Assembly (NCBI RefSeq): GCF_001907695.1
Contig: NZ_KV880637.1
Span: 310,001-374,000 of the forward strand
DNA length: 64,000 bases
Source of the DNA: Thalassospira sp. TSL5-1
GTDB taxonomy: Bacteria > Pseudomonadota > Alphaproteobacteria > Rhodospirillales > Thalassospiraceae
Direction of reading: 5' to 3'
Shown here piece after piece: positions 45,433 to 54,216 of this stretch. Below the pieces are notes generated by a model. That model made no database searches, was not told where the DNA came from, and worked only from the letters and a program-made list of their open reading frames with translations. The position numbers and the translations under genes were made by a program. Every line of letters starts with the position of its first letter. Within the stretch, counting starts at the first letter, position 1.

Positions 45433-47316
45433 TTAAAGTCCTTTTTCCATCACGCTGTCCAGGCGACGGGCAAAGGCAACCGGGTCGGGCAGGGCTTCGC
45501 CTTCCAGAATGCGCGCCTGATCGAGCAAAAGCTGGGCGGCATCTTCCAGAACCGGGGCCTTGGCATCGGTCTTTGCCAGGTCTGAAAGTTTGCGGATCAG
45601 GCTGTGTTTCGGGTTGATTTCCAGGATACGTGCGCTGACGTCATCAACACGGTTATGCTGTTTCATCAGCCGTTCCATCCGCAGGTCCATGTCGGTTTCA
45701 TCGGCAATCAGGCAGCAGGCCGAACTGGTCAAACGGTCCGATTCGCGCACATCCTTCACACTGGTGCCCAGCGCAATCTTGATGGCGGCAATCAGGGTAT
45801 CAAGATCGGCGTCACTCACCGCCTTGTCCTCGGCATCGTCCTTTTTGTCGTCGCTGGCATCATCGGCTTTGACGTCATTCAAATCGGCACCCCCACGGGT
45901 AACAGATTTAAAGTCTTTTTCGTCAAACTGGCCAACAGACGGCATCCAGAATTCATCAACCGGGTCGGTCAGAAGCAGCACTTCGACGCCCTTGGCGTCA
46001 AAACCTTCAAGTTGCGGGCTGCGGCGCAGGGCATCCACATCTTCACCGCTAATGTAATAGATGGCCTTCTGGCCTTCTTTCATGCGGCTGACATAGTCTT
46101 CCAGGCTGGTCCAGCCATCGACCTTCGATGATTTGAACCGTGCCAGTTTCAGGATGCGGTCACGATTGGCATAGTCTTCGTAAAGGCCTTCCTTAACGAC
46201 AGAACCAAAGGCTTCCCAGAAGGTGTTGTATCCTTCAACATCCTTTTTGGCGCTGCTTTCAAGCTCGGAAAGCAGTTTTTTGGTCAGGCCATTTTTGATT
46301 TTGGTCAGCAGCGGATGGTCCTGCAGCATTTCGCGCGACACGTTCAGCGGCAGGTCCTGGCTATCGACCACACCCGAAACAAATCGCAGCCAAGGCGGTA
46401 GCAACTCATCAGCCCCTTCGGTGATGAAAACCTTGCGGACATAAAGTTTCAGATGGCCCTTGCGTGACGGATCATAAAGGTCAAACGGGCGCATGGTCGG
46501 AATGTAGAGCAGGCCGGTATATTCAATTGCACCCTCCGCCTGATAGTGGATGGTTTTCCACGGTTCATCAAAGGCGTGGGCGCTGTGCTTGTAGAATTCC
46601 TTGTATTGCTCGTCGGTGATTTCCGATTTCGGGCGGGTCCAAAGGGCCGAGGCCTCATTCAGGGTTTCATCCTCGCCGTCTGCTTTCATCAGCACAACCG
46701 GAATGCCGATATGGTCGGAATAGGTTTTGACGATGTGGCGCAGGCGGTATTCTTCGGTGAAATCCTTGGCATCATCATTCAGATGCAGGGTGATTTGCGT
46801 GCCGTGACCTTCCATTTCGGCTTCGGCGATGGTGTATTCACCCTTGCCATCCGATGTCCATTTCCAGGCCTGGTCTTCACCCGCTTTTTTGGTGGTGACT
46901 TCAACCTTGCCTGCCACCATGAAGGCCGAATAAAAGCCGACACCAAACTGGCCGATCAGATCGACGCTTTTTTTTTCGTCTTTTGCCTGGCTCATGGCCT
47001 CGACAAATTTGGCCGTCCCGGAATTGGCAATCGTCCCGAGATTTTCCACCAGGTCGGTTTTGTTCATGCCAATGCCATTATCGATAATGGTCAGGACATT
47101 ACGAACATTGTCCGTCATCAGGCGAATTTTGAATTCACTGTCCCCGGCAAGCAGTTCGGGCTTGCCAATGGCTTCATAGCGCAGCTTGTCACACGCATCG
47201 GATGCGTTGGAAATGAGCTCGCGCAGGAAGATGTCCTTGTTGGAATAAAGCGAGTGGACAACGATGTCGAGAAGGCGGCTGACCTCCGCCTCGAACCGCA
47301 TTTTTTCTTCCGTCAT
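45433..47316 (-). CDS. htpG: Hsp90-family chaperone HtpG
   Basis: 627 residues, close to the family's ~625. FLRELISNASDACDKLRY, DNGIGMNKTDLVENLGTIA and QFGVGFYSAFMVA form the GHKL ATP site; VDSQDLPLNVSREMLQ is the middle-domain arginine loop. The start at 47316 is chosen because MTEEKMRFEAEVSRLLD matches the usual N-terminus and AAAGGAG lies upstream; an extended start has no site. It acts late in folding with DnaK. A sigma-32 promoter could not be assigned confidently. Confidence 0.96.
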   Translation of the reverse strand: MTEEKMRFEAEVSRLLDIVVHSLYSNKDIFLRELISNASDACDKLRYEAIGKPELLAGDSEFKIRLMTDNVRNVLTIIDNGIGMNKTDLVENLGTIANSGTAKFVEAMSQAKDEKKSVDLIGQFGVGFYSAFMVAGKVEVTTKKAGEDQAWKWTSDGKGEYTIAEAEMEGHGTQITLHLNDDAKDFTEEYRLRHIVKTYSDHIGIPVVLMKADGEDETLNEASALWTRPKSEITDEQYKEFYKHSAHAFDEPWKTIHYQAEGAIEYTGLLYIPTMRPFDLYDPSRKGHLKLYVRKVFITEGADELLPPWLRFVSGVVDSQDLPLNVSREMLQDHPLLTKIKNGLTKKLLSELESSAKKDVEGYNTFWEAFGSVVKEGLYEDYANRDRILKLARFKSSKVDGWTSLEDYVSRMKEGQKAIYYISGEDVDALRRSPQLEGFDAKGVEVLLLTDPVDEFWMPSVGQFDEKDFKSVTRGGADLNDVKADDASDDKKDDAEDKAVSDADLDTLIAAIKIALGTSVKDVRESDRLTSSACCLIADETDMDLRMERLMKQHNRVDDVSARILEINPKHSLIRKLSDLAKTDAKAPVLEDAAQLLLDQARILEGEALPDPVAFARRLDSVMEKGL

Positions 47317-47576
47317 GACCTCTGTTTTCTCCTTTGGGATCAATGGACTTGCCATCACTTTACGAGGATAAAAATATATATCTCGCGACCGCAGTGTGCT
47401 TGATATGCGTCAACACATCTTGCAGCGCAAGCCCTGTATCCTACATCTAAAGGAACACGGTTTTTCCCGGCACCCGCAAAACGGTGTCGATCCTGCCCCG
47501 GGATGGGCAACATCCCGGATAAAAATGCAAGGTATCATACCTTGTGAACGTCCAAGGCTTAAACAGGAGGCCATAA

Positions 47577-47900
47577 ATGAAGGTTCCCGTGCAAATCACC
47601 TATCGTGATGTTGATCAGTCCGATGCGCTTGACGAGCGTATCCGTTTCAAGGTGGAGAAACTGGAAGAAACCTTCGACCGGATGACATCGTGTCATGTGG
47701 TTATTGAAAAACCCCATTCCTCCCGTGCCCGCCCGCTATATTCGGTGCATTTCGGCATTAATGTTCCGGGCAAGGAAATCATGGTCAAGCGTGACAGTGC
47801 GGATCACGCCCATGAGGATGTCTATATCGCCCTTAAAAACAGCTATCAGGCGGCCCGTCGCCAGCTTAAGGACTATGCCGAAAAAATGCGCAACCACTAA
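47577..47900 (+). CDS. hpf: Short ribosome hibernation promoting factor (HPF/RaiA family)
   Basis: 107 residues: only the N-terminal HPF domain (VPVQITYRDVDQSDALDERI, DVYIALKNSYQAARRQL), without the C-terminal dimerisation domain of long HPF. It should bind the ribosome decoding site in stationary phase. AGGAGG precedes ATG 47577 at ideal spacing. Monocistronic, with its own terminator, divergent from htpG. Confidence 0.92.
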   Translation: MKVPVQITYRDVDQSDALDERIRFKVEKLEETFDRMTSCHVVIEKPHSSRARPLYSVHFGINVPGKEIMVKRDSADHAHEDVYIALKNSYQAARRQLKDYAEKMRNH

Positions 47901-47945
47901 ACCGGTTGGCATCTGGATCATTCCCTAACGGGTGTTGAAAGGACA

Positions 47946-47979
47946 GGGGCGGCGGTCATGCCGCCCCATTGTTGTTTTT
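47946..47979 (+). terminator. Terminator of hpf
   Basis: Perfect 8-bp stem GGGGCGGC/GCCGCCCC (47946-47953, 47960-47967), 6-base loop, then ATTGTTGTTTTT. Confidence 0.88.
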
Positions 47980-48055
47980 GGGGGATATATTCTGTGGGCG
48001 GCCCGTCGGGGTTGCAAAGGCCTGGGATAACGGGTTTGGGTGATGGATGTGCCCA

Positions 48056-48691
48056 TCAGGCAAACTGGTTGTGCAAGGTGCTGGTCAGTCCCGGTGTTGC
48101 CCGGGTTTCGGTCATGGTGGATTGTTCAAGTGTTCGCATGGGAAGGCGTGCCTCGCGTAGGGCACGGGCCCACCATTTCAGGTCGGCAAGCTGCTTTTGT
48201 GCGGCCAGCTTGGCATTTGCCAAATCATAGGGGCGGCCATGATCGTCAAAACATTCCCATACATTGGCAAAGCTGACGGTCTCGCGGATGGTGGCGACAT
48301 GCAGTTCGCCAAAAACGCTACGCAATTGTTCGGCGGCACGTAATCCGCCGGAAATACCGCCATAGGTGACAAATCCTGCGGGTTTGCGACGCCATTCCTC
48401 CCGTGCCGAATCGATCAGCAATTTCAGTTCACCGGTAAAGCTATGGTTATATTCCGGCGTGACAATCAGATAGGCATCCGCCTCGGCAATGGCAGGGCGA
48501 ATTTGGCTGCTGGTGGGGCAGTTGTGCCGGCCACCTTGCGGGGCATGTTTGATCTGGGCGGGGTCGATGGTTTCAATCAGAAAATCACCGTCCTCCAGAA
48601 TGATCGGAACCAGCCAGTTCACGATGGTGTCGCAAAATCGGCTTTTACCAGCACTGCCATAGACGATTGCCAGATTCAAACGTTCCATCAT
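48056..48691 (-). CDS. NADPH-dependent FMN reductase under SoxR control
   Basis: 211 residues. FMN_red fold: AIVYGSAGKSRFCDTI (phosphate loop), VTPEYNHSFTGELKLLID and YGGISGGLRAAEQLR. The first ATG (48691) is preceded by AGAGG. The divergent neighbour is soxR, and a SoxR box lies in the 19-bp spacer of this gene's promoter, so SoxR very probably activates it when oxidised by redox-cycling agents. Confidence 0.9.
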   Translation of the reverse strand: MMERLNLAIVYGSAGKSRFCDTIVNWLVPIILEDGDFLIETIDPAQIKHAPQGGRHNCPTSSQIRPAIAEADAYLIVTPEYNHSFTGELKLLIDSAREEWRRKPAGFVTYGGISGGLRAAEQLRSVFGELHVATIRETVSFANVWECFDDHGRPYDLANAKLAAQKQLADLKWWARALREARLPMRTLEQSTMTETRATPGLTSTLHNQFA

Positions 48692-48721
48692 TGCATCCTC
48701 TGTTTTTGCTCAGGGATACTT

Positions 48722-48752
48722 TTTCTAAAACCTCAACATATATTCAGGTCAA
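48722..48752 (-). promoter_or_regulatory. SoxR box inside an overlong promoter spacer
   Basis: On the minus strand -35 TTGACC (48747-48752) and -10 TAGAAA (48722-48727) are 19 bp apart, the overlong spacing typical of MerR-family promoters. The 18-bp near-palindrome CCTCAACATATATTCAGG (48731-48748, plus strand) fits the SoxR consensus, whose halves are CCTCAA and TTGAGG. Confidence 0.85.
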
Positions 48753-48783
48753 GTGAATTATGTTTCTTGCGACAGGATAAAAA

Positions 48784-49278
48784 ATGACCGAAGAAAAATC
48801 AGTATCTTGCCCCGCGGGTGGCGCGGTTTTATCGGTCGGTGAAGTGGCGGCCCGCACAGGGGTGGCGGTTTCCGCCATTCATTTTTATGAACGCCAGGGA
48901 TTGATCCACAGCATCCGGACCCAGGGAAACCAGCGGCGTTTTAATCGTGGTGTTTTACGCCGGATCGGTATTATCAAGGTGGCACAGCGCACGGGCATTC
49001 CGTTAAATGAAATTCGCGAAGCCCTTTCCTGCTTACCGCTTGATCGCCCGCCAACGGCACGGGACTGGCGGCATTTGTCGTCGCGATGGCGCGATGATTT
49101 GAACACCCGTATTGAACAGTTGACCCGTCTGCGCGACCAGTTGGGGGCCTGCATCGGCTGCGGTTGTTTGTCGTTATCGGACTGTCCTTTGCGAAATCCC
49201 GATGATTATCTGGCCCGCGATGGGGCAGGGGCGCGGTTTTTGGAAGCCGGTGCCCATCATGATGACGGCGTGGCGTAA
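48784..49278 (+). CDS. soxR: Redox-sensitive activator SoxR
   Basis: 164 residues of the MerR family. It has a winged helix ([21 protein letters not shown]), a dimerisation helix, and the [2Fe-2S] cluster motif [12 protein letters not shown] at ~121-132, whose four cysteines match SoxR exactly. The extended tail after residue 140 is variable. It is divergent from the FMN reductase and shares the SoxR-box region with it. No soxS is nearby, as expected outside enterics. Confidence 0.96.
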   Translation: MTEEKSVSCPAGGAVLSVGEVAARTGVAVSAIHFYERQGLIHSIRTQGNQRRFNRGVLRRIGIIKVAQRTGIPLNEIREALSCLPLDRPPTARDWRHLSSRWRDDLNTRIEQLTRLRDQLGACIGCGCLSLSDCPLRNPDDYLARDGAGARFLEAGAHHDDGVA

Positions 49279-49436
49279 CATATGCCTGGATGGGGTGGCC
49301 GGAGCGAAAAATACCCCATGATTGGGTGTTTTGCCCCGGCCAACGGGCTCAATGCTTGACTTCGACGGGGCAAAGTGTTGAAAAGCCCAGAGACCGGTGG
49401 TTACCGTATCCGGTAGCCGCCTGCTGGAAGAGTTTT

Positions 49437-52352
49437 ATGCAGATTTCAACCCGATCAGGTCCCCGTATCCTTGCCGTTCTGGGGCCAACCAACACCGGCA
49501 AGACCCATCTGGCAATGGAACGGATGTTGGCACATACCACGGGTATGATCGGCTTTCCGTTGCGTCTGCTGGCGCGGGAAAATTATGATCGCGCTGTTGC
49601 CAAGGTTGGCAAGGGGGCCGTGGCCCTGATCACCGGGGAAGAACGCATTTTGCCGCCGCGTGCACGCTATTATTTGTGCACGGTCGAGGCCATGCCGGTG
49701 AATATGCCGGTCGATTTCATGGCGATTGATGAAATCCAGATGTGCGCGGACCCGGAACGCGGCCACGTTTTTACTGATCGTTTGCTGCATGCCCGCGGGC
49801 GCTACGAAACCATGTTTATGGGGGCGGCAACCATCCGCCCGGTGATTCGCCAGCTTGTCGATAATGTCGAATTTGACACAAGGGCGCGGTTTTCGACTCT
49901 CAGCTATTCCGGCCCTAAAAAAATTCAGCGATTGCCCGCGCAGTCCGCTGTGGTGACATTTTCCGCCCAGGAAGTCTATGCCGTGGCCGAACTGGTGCGC
50001 CGCCAGAAGGGCGGCGCGGCGGTGGTCTTGGGCGCGCTCAGCCCGCGCACCCGCAATGCCCAGGTCGAGATGTTTCAAAACGGCGATGTTGAACATCTGA
50101 TCGCCACTGATGCCATTGGCATGGGGTTGAACCTGGATTTGCAGCATGTGGCCTTTGCCGCGCTGTCAAAGTTTGACGGGCAGTTTCATCGCAACCTGAG
50201 TGCTGCCGAAACCGCACAAATTGCCGGGCGTGCCGGGCGCCACATGAATGACGGCACCTTTGGCGTGACCGGAAACCTGAGCGGCATTGATCCCGATATT
50301 ATCGAACAGATCGAGGCCCACGAATTTGAAGCGCTGACAAAGGTTTACTGGCGATCCGCCCGGCCCGATTTCCGGTCGGTTGAAGGATTGCAGAAATCAT
50401 TGCGTCGCCTGCCCGATAACCCGATGCTGATCAGGGTGCGCGAGCCGGTTGACGAGATCATGCTTGATCATTTGTCGCATGCCGAAGACATAGCGCGCCT
50501 GACCCGTTCGCCAGATCGGGTACGGCTGTTATGGGAAGTTTGCCAGATTCCGGACTTCCGAAATATCCATACTGACGCCCATCCGCGCCTGCTTGCGTCC
50601 ATCTACAAATTCCTTTGTCAGCCAAAAAGCAGGCTGCCAACGGACTGGATGGGCGAACAAGTCTTGCGTATGGATCGTTATGATGGTGATATTGACCAGT
50701 TATCTTCACGGCTCGCGGGGATTCGCGTCTGGACATATGTTTCGCACAAGCATAACTGGCTTGATGACGCGAATCATTGGCAGGAACGAACGCGCGCCAT
50801 TGAGGATAAGCTGTCAGATGTGCTACATGAACGGTTGACCCAAAGGTTTGTGGATCGCCGGACCTCGGTTTTATTGAAAAGTCTCAAGGACAAGTCTGAA
50901 CTCATGTCTACCATCACTGCGAATGGTGAAGTCCAGGTCGAAGGTGAATTCGTCGGCCGATTGGAAGGATTCCGTTTCATTGCCGATGAAACAGATGCCG
51001 CTTTTGAAGGCAAGGCAATTGCCAGTGCTGCCCGTCGCGCACTGAGCGGTGAAATTGCCCAGCGTGTCAAAACACTGGAAACCGACGAAGATAGCCAGTT
51101 CGCCGTGACAGGCAAACTGGTCATCCTGTGGAACGGTGCGCCGGTTGGAACACTGAAAAAGGGGGATACGGTTTTAAGCCCCGAAATCAGTGTCATCGAC
51201 AGCGAATTTTTTGATGGTCCAACGCGCGAACGTGTTCGGACCCGGTTGCAGACATGGCTGAACAGCCATATCGAAACCCGTCTTAAAATGCTGACCCGCC
51301 TGCGCGATTGCCAGCTTACCGGTGCAATTCGTGGCCTTTTGTTCCAGTTGAACGAAGGTCTGGGCTGTGTGCCGCGTTCGGAACTTGAAAGCCTGATTAA
51401 GGATTTGAGTGACGAAGACCGCAAGGCGCTGGCAAAGTTGGGTGTGCGCCTGGGCGTGGAAACGGTTCATGTGCTTGATGCCTTGAAACCGGACCCTGTC
51501 GAACTGCGTGGCATTTTATGGGCCGTCTCGCGCGAGCTGGAAGAATTGCCCGAATTGCCGCCGGCAGGCCGCACCTCGGTTCCCAATGATCGCAGCAATT
51601 CGAAGGGCTTCTATCTGGCCGCTGGCTATATGCCGGTTGGTCCGCTTGCGGCCCGTGTTGACATGCTGGAGCGTTTTGCCGCCCTGTTGCGCCAGAAAGC
51701 CCGTGAAAACGATGGCAAGGTTCGCCCTGACCCCGATCTGCTCTCGCTTTTGGGCTGCACGGTTGAACAGGCCGAGGGCGTCTTTACAGCCCTTGGCTGG
51801 CGTGCCGAGATTGTGAAGGTTAAAAAGGTACCTGCTGTCGCTGCAGCACCTGCTGCCGAGGCTGCGGACAGTGCCGAAAATGCCAAAAGCGATGAAACGG
51901 CTGAAAATGCTGACGTTGCGGTTGGGGGCGACTCGGATGCTGTAGCTGTAACCGAAACACCGGTTGCGGCTGAGACGGCAAGTGCAGTGGAAGCACCGGC
52001 TGATGCCGCTGCGGAAGTGACCGAATCGGCTGATGCAGCCGCAAGCGGTGAAGACGAATATGAAGACGTTAAATTCTTCGTTCGTGTTGATCGTCGTAAA
52101 CGGCATAACGCCGGTCAGAATGCCCGTGGTCCGCGTCATAACCAGCAGGCTGCTGCTGGTGAAGGTCGTGGTGCTGGCAATCGTGGTGGTCAGAAGGGTG
52201 GTCCGCGCCATGCCAAGGGGGGGCCGAAATCGGGTCCGAAGGGCAATGGTCCGCGTTCTGGTGGCAAACCACAATCGGCTGCCAAGAACAATCAGATCAA
52301 CGAAGATTCTCCCTTCGCCAAATTGAAGGAAATGCTGGCTGCCAAAGGGTAA
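49437..52352 (+). CDS. Suv3-like superfamily 2 RNA helicase
   Basis: 971 residues. Helicase motifs: I in GPTNTGKTHLAMERM, II in DEIQMC, VI in QIAGRAGRHMNDG; the Suv3-type C-terminal domains follow (to ~790). A low-complexity linker rich in Ala/Glu/Thr (~800-880) leads to a basic Gly-rich tail ending FAKLKEMLAAKG. ATG 49437, after GGAAGAG, starts right before the Walker A region; an upstream start adds 49 residues with no similarity. Suv3 relatives unwind RNA for degradation. The neighbouring S4 protein is a common partner in alphaproteobacteria. Confidence 0.92.
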   Translation: MQISTRSGPRILAVLGPTNTGKTHLAMERMLAHTTGMIGFPLRLLARENYDRAVAKVGKGAVALITGEERILPPRARYYLCTVEAMPVNMPVDFMAIDEIQMCADPERGHVFTDRLLHARGRYETMFMGAATIRPVIRQLVDNVEFDTRARFSTLSYSGPKKIQRLPAQSAVVTFSAQEVYAVAELVRRQKGGAAVVLGALSPRTRNAQVEMFQNGDVEHLIATDAIGMGLNLDLQHVAFAALSKFDGQFHRNLSAAETAQIAGRAGRHMNDGTFGVTGNLSGIDPDIIEQIEAHEFEALTKVYWRSARPDFRSVEGLQKSLRRLPDNPMLIRVREPVDEIMLDHLSHAEDIARLTRSPDRVRLLWEVCQIPDFRNIHTDAHPRLLASIYKFLCQPKSRLPTDWMGEQVLRMDRYDGDIDQLSSRLAGIRVWTYVSHKHNWLDDANHWQERTRAIEDKLSDVLHERLTQRFVDRRTSVLLKSLKDKSELMSTITANGEVQVEGEFVGRLEGFRFIADETDAAFEGKAIASAARRALSGEIAQRVKTLETDEDSQFAVTGKLVILWNGAPVGTLKKGDTVLSPEISVIDSEFFDGPTRERVRTRLQTWLNSHIETRLKMLTRLRDCQLTGAIRGLLFQLNEGLGCVPRSELESLIKDLSDEDRKALAKLGVRLGVETVHVLDALKPDPVELRGILWAVSRELEELPELPPAGRTSVPNDRSNSKGFYLAAGYMPVGPLAARVDMLERFAALLRQKARENDGKVRPDPDLLSLLGCTVEQAEGVFTALGWRAEIVKVKKVPAVAAAPAAEAADSAENAKSDETAENADVAVGGDSDAVAVTETPVAAETASAVEAPADAAAEVTESADAAASGEDEYEDVKFFVRVDRRKRHNAGQNARGPRHNQQAAAGEGRGAGNRGGQKGGPRHAKGGPKSGPKGNGPRSGGKPQSAAKNNQINEDSPFAKLKEMLAAKG

Positions 52353-52381
52353 TTCCTGTCAGTCATTCATGATCCGCTTTT

Positions 52382-52420
52382 CGGCCTGCTGTGGAAACGC
52401 AGCAGGCCGAACGTGTTTTT
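52382..52420 (+). terminator. Terminator after the helicase gene
   Basis: Perfect 10-bp stem CGGCCTGCTG/CAGCAGGCCG (52382-52391, 52400-52409), 8-base loop. The T-run comes six bases after the stem. Confidence 0.8.
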
Positions 52421-52585
52421 GAGGCGCAAAAGGCGTTGGGCCTTTTGGGGTATTTTCTTTTGTCATCATGCCTGGTCGAAATCCTTGACCGTAAAATCAT
52501 TACGGCCTACGGATTTTTTGTTTGCTGGACCACAAATGATGTGGGGAAGAAGAATTATATGAAAAGAAATACGGTCTAGAAGCTG

Positions 52586-52996
52586 ATGTCTGATCAGGAA
52601 GGCGGAAAAATCCGCATTGATAAATGGTTGTGGTATGCGCGTTTTTTCAAAACACGCTCGCTTGCCAGCAAAGCCTGCCAGGGCGGGCATATCGTGCTGA
52701 ATGGAGCAACTGTTTCCAAAGCCAGTGTTGCGGTGGGGCAGGGCGACCGACTCCAGTTTTTTCAGGGGCCGTATATTCGCATTGTCGAGATTGTGGCGGT
52801 GGGGACCCGCCGTGGCCCGGCGCCAGAGGCCCAGGCTCTTTATCAGGACCATTCGCCACCCCGCATTAAAAAAGCCGATGCCAATGCCGATATTCGCACG
52901 GCTGACGTGGCGGTGCGCGAAACAGGTAGCGGGCGCCCCACCAAGGCTGAAAGGCGCGCGCTGGACCGTTTACGTGGCGATGTTGGCCCGGATTGA
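52586..52996 (+). CDS. hslR: S4-domain RNA-binding protein (Hsp15/HslR type)
   Basis: 136 residues. The S4 domain reads IRIDKWLWYARFFKTRSLAS, then GGHIVLNGATVSKASVAVGQGD, as in Hsp15. A basic C-terminal extension (RPTKAERRALDRL) follows. Hsp15 binds 50S subunits carrying nascent chains on stalled ribosomes. The ribosome-binding site is weak. Symbol assigned by domain layout only. Confidence 0.85.
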   Translation: MSDQEGGKIRIDKWLWYARFFKTRSLASKACQGGHIVLNGATVSKASVAVGQGDRLQFFQGPYIRIVEIVAVGTRRGPAPEAQALYQDHSPPRIKKADANADIRTADVAVRETGSGRPTKAERRALDRLRGDVGPD

Positions 52997-53200
52997 CTCC
53001 GCTGGTCGTCTTTTTTGCCGTCGGGCTTGGAGAGGGCGATTCGGTAAAATGCCGCCTTGTGATTGACGAAAGGGCGTTGACTTTGTGGGCATCGCCGCTT
53101 ATCCACTGCGACCTTGCGTTCCAATTTGATGCCGCGTGTGACAAAACCCGCCGCCATTGCCGGATTTCGGCGAAAAACGACCTAAATGGCGGTGGCGTGA

Positions 53201-53229
53201 TTGACAGCGCAAGTGGGAAGCCCTATACA
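53201..53229 (+). promoter_or_regulatory. Near-consensus promoter of the rpmH cluster
   Basis: TTGACA (53201-53206) and TATACA (53224-53229) with an exactly 17-base spacer, 50 bases before the rpmH start codon. Confidence 0.9.
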
Positions 53230-53279
53230 GCGGACCTCGAATTTTATTGGATTACCTTCATTAGAACGGAGTATGTGCA

Positions 53280-53414
53280 GTGAAACGCACCTACCAGCCC
53301 AGCAAACTCGTCCGGAAACGCCGCCATGGCTTCCGTTCCCGCAACGCGACCGTCGGTGGCCGCCGCGTGATTACCGCACGCCGCGCCAAGGGCCGCAAGC
53401 GTCTGTCGGCCTAA
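53280..53414 (+). CDS. rpmH: 50S ribosomal protein L34
   Basis: 44 residues: [20 protein letters not shown] and the rest match L34 end to end. GTG start (53280), GGAG eight bases upstream. First gene of the conserved rpmH-rnpA-yidD-yidC cluster; dnaA is not upstream here, as is usual in alphaproteobacteria. Confidence 0.98.
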   Translation: MKRTYQPSKLVRKRRHGFRSRNATVGGRRVITARRAKGRKRLSA

Positions 53415-53418
53415 TCTT

Positions 53419-53877
53419 GTGACCGTTACGGTGGAACGCCTGAAAAAGCGTGCGGATTTTCTCCGTGTCGCCGGGACCCGCCGTAAATGGGTTACAGATG
53501 GTTTGATCCTGCAAGGTGCACCGCGCCCCGGGATCCAGCCAGAAGACCAAAGCGCCGGAGAAGACCGTTTCGCCCGAATCGGTTTTACCGTCACCAAAAA
53601 GGTGGGCAAGGCCGTCGTACGCAATCGCGTTCGGCGGCGTTTGCGTGCTGTCGCCGACCTGTTGGCACCTGATATGGCTTTGTCTGGATGGGATTATGTC
53701 GTGATTGGACGGCAGCAAACCATCGAGCGGCCTTTTGATGCCCTGGTCGAGGACATGAGAACTGCCTTGCGGCGTATACCTGACGCCAAGCCATCCTCTG
53801 CTGACCGATCGCGCCCTTCTCGGGGCCGGGGAAAGGCAAAAGGGGGAAAGCGTCAGGCGGGAGGGTCGGTAAAATGA
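53419..53877 (+). CDS. rnpA: Ribonuclease P protein component
   Basis: 152 residues. [20 protein letters not shown] is the RNase P RNA-binding signature, and an N-terminal [19 protein letters not shown] segment precedes it. GTG start 53419, four bases after the rpmH stop. The C-terminal ~30 residues are a basic Arg/Lys/Gly tail longer than usual. With the RNase P RNA (not in this window) it trims tRNA 5' ends. Confidence 0.95.
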   Translation: MTVTVERLKKRADFLRVAGTRRKWVTDGLILQGAPRPGIQPEDQSAGEDRFARIGFTVTKKVGKAVVRNRVRRRLRAVADLLAPDMALSGWDYVVIGRQQTIERPFDALVEDMRTALRRIPDAKPSSADRSRPSRGRGKAKGGKRQAGGSVK

Positions 53878-54164
53878 GTCCTCTTGCGCGCCTCATGCAA
53901 CTCGCCGTTCGCGGGTATCAGCTTTTTTTATCTCCCTATGTTGGATGGCAATGTCGTTACCAGCCAACCTGCTCGGCCTACATGATGGAGGCTTTGGCGA
54001 AACATGGGGCATTGAAAGGCGGCTGGATCGGGTTTAAACGGATCATGCGCTGTCACCCGTGGGGGGGGCATGGTTATGACCCCGTTCCCGATTGTGGTTG
54101 CGAACATAAAAAGGCGCCGCCGGACAGAGACCCTCGGTCCTCGGCGCTTTCGTCATATAGATAG
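53874..54164 (+). CDS. yidD: Membrane protein insertion efficiency factor YidD
   Basis: 96 residues. [20 protein letters not shown], then [18 protein letters not shown] and [14 protein letters not shown], are the complete DUF37 signature with its conserved cysteines. Start overlaps the rnpA stop (ATGA), implying coupled translation. Confidence 0.96.
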   Translation: MSPLARLMQLAVRGYQLFLSPYVGWQCRYQPTCSAYMMEALAKHGALKGGWIGFKRIMRCHPWGGHGYDPVPDCGCEHKKAPPDRDPRSSALSSYR

Positions 54165-54216
54165 AATAAACAGCCGGTCAGGCCGCGTGGCCGCCGGACG
54201 AAAGCGGAAAGAGGCG

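Noticed and set aside
47317-47576. Sigma-32 heat-shock promoter for htpG
   Set aside because: No sequence in the gap gives both a CTTG-type -35 and a CCCCAT-type -10 at proper spacing; left unassigned.
52391-52579. 62-residue frame between the helicase and the S4 gene
   Set aside because: Its start lies inside the terminator hairpin, there is no ribosome-binding site and no similarity is recognised.
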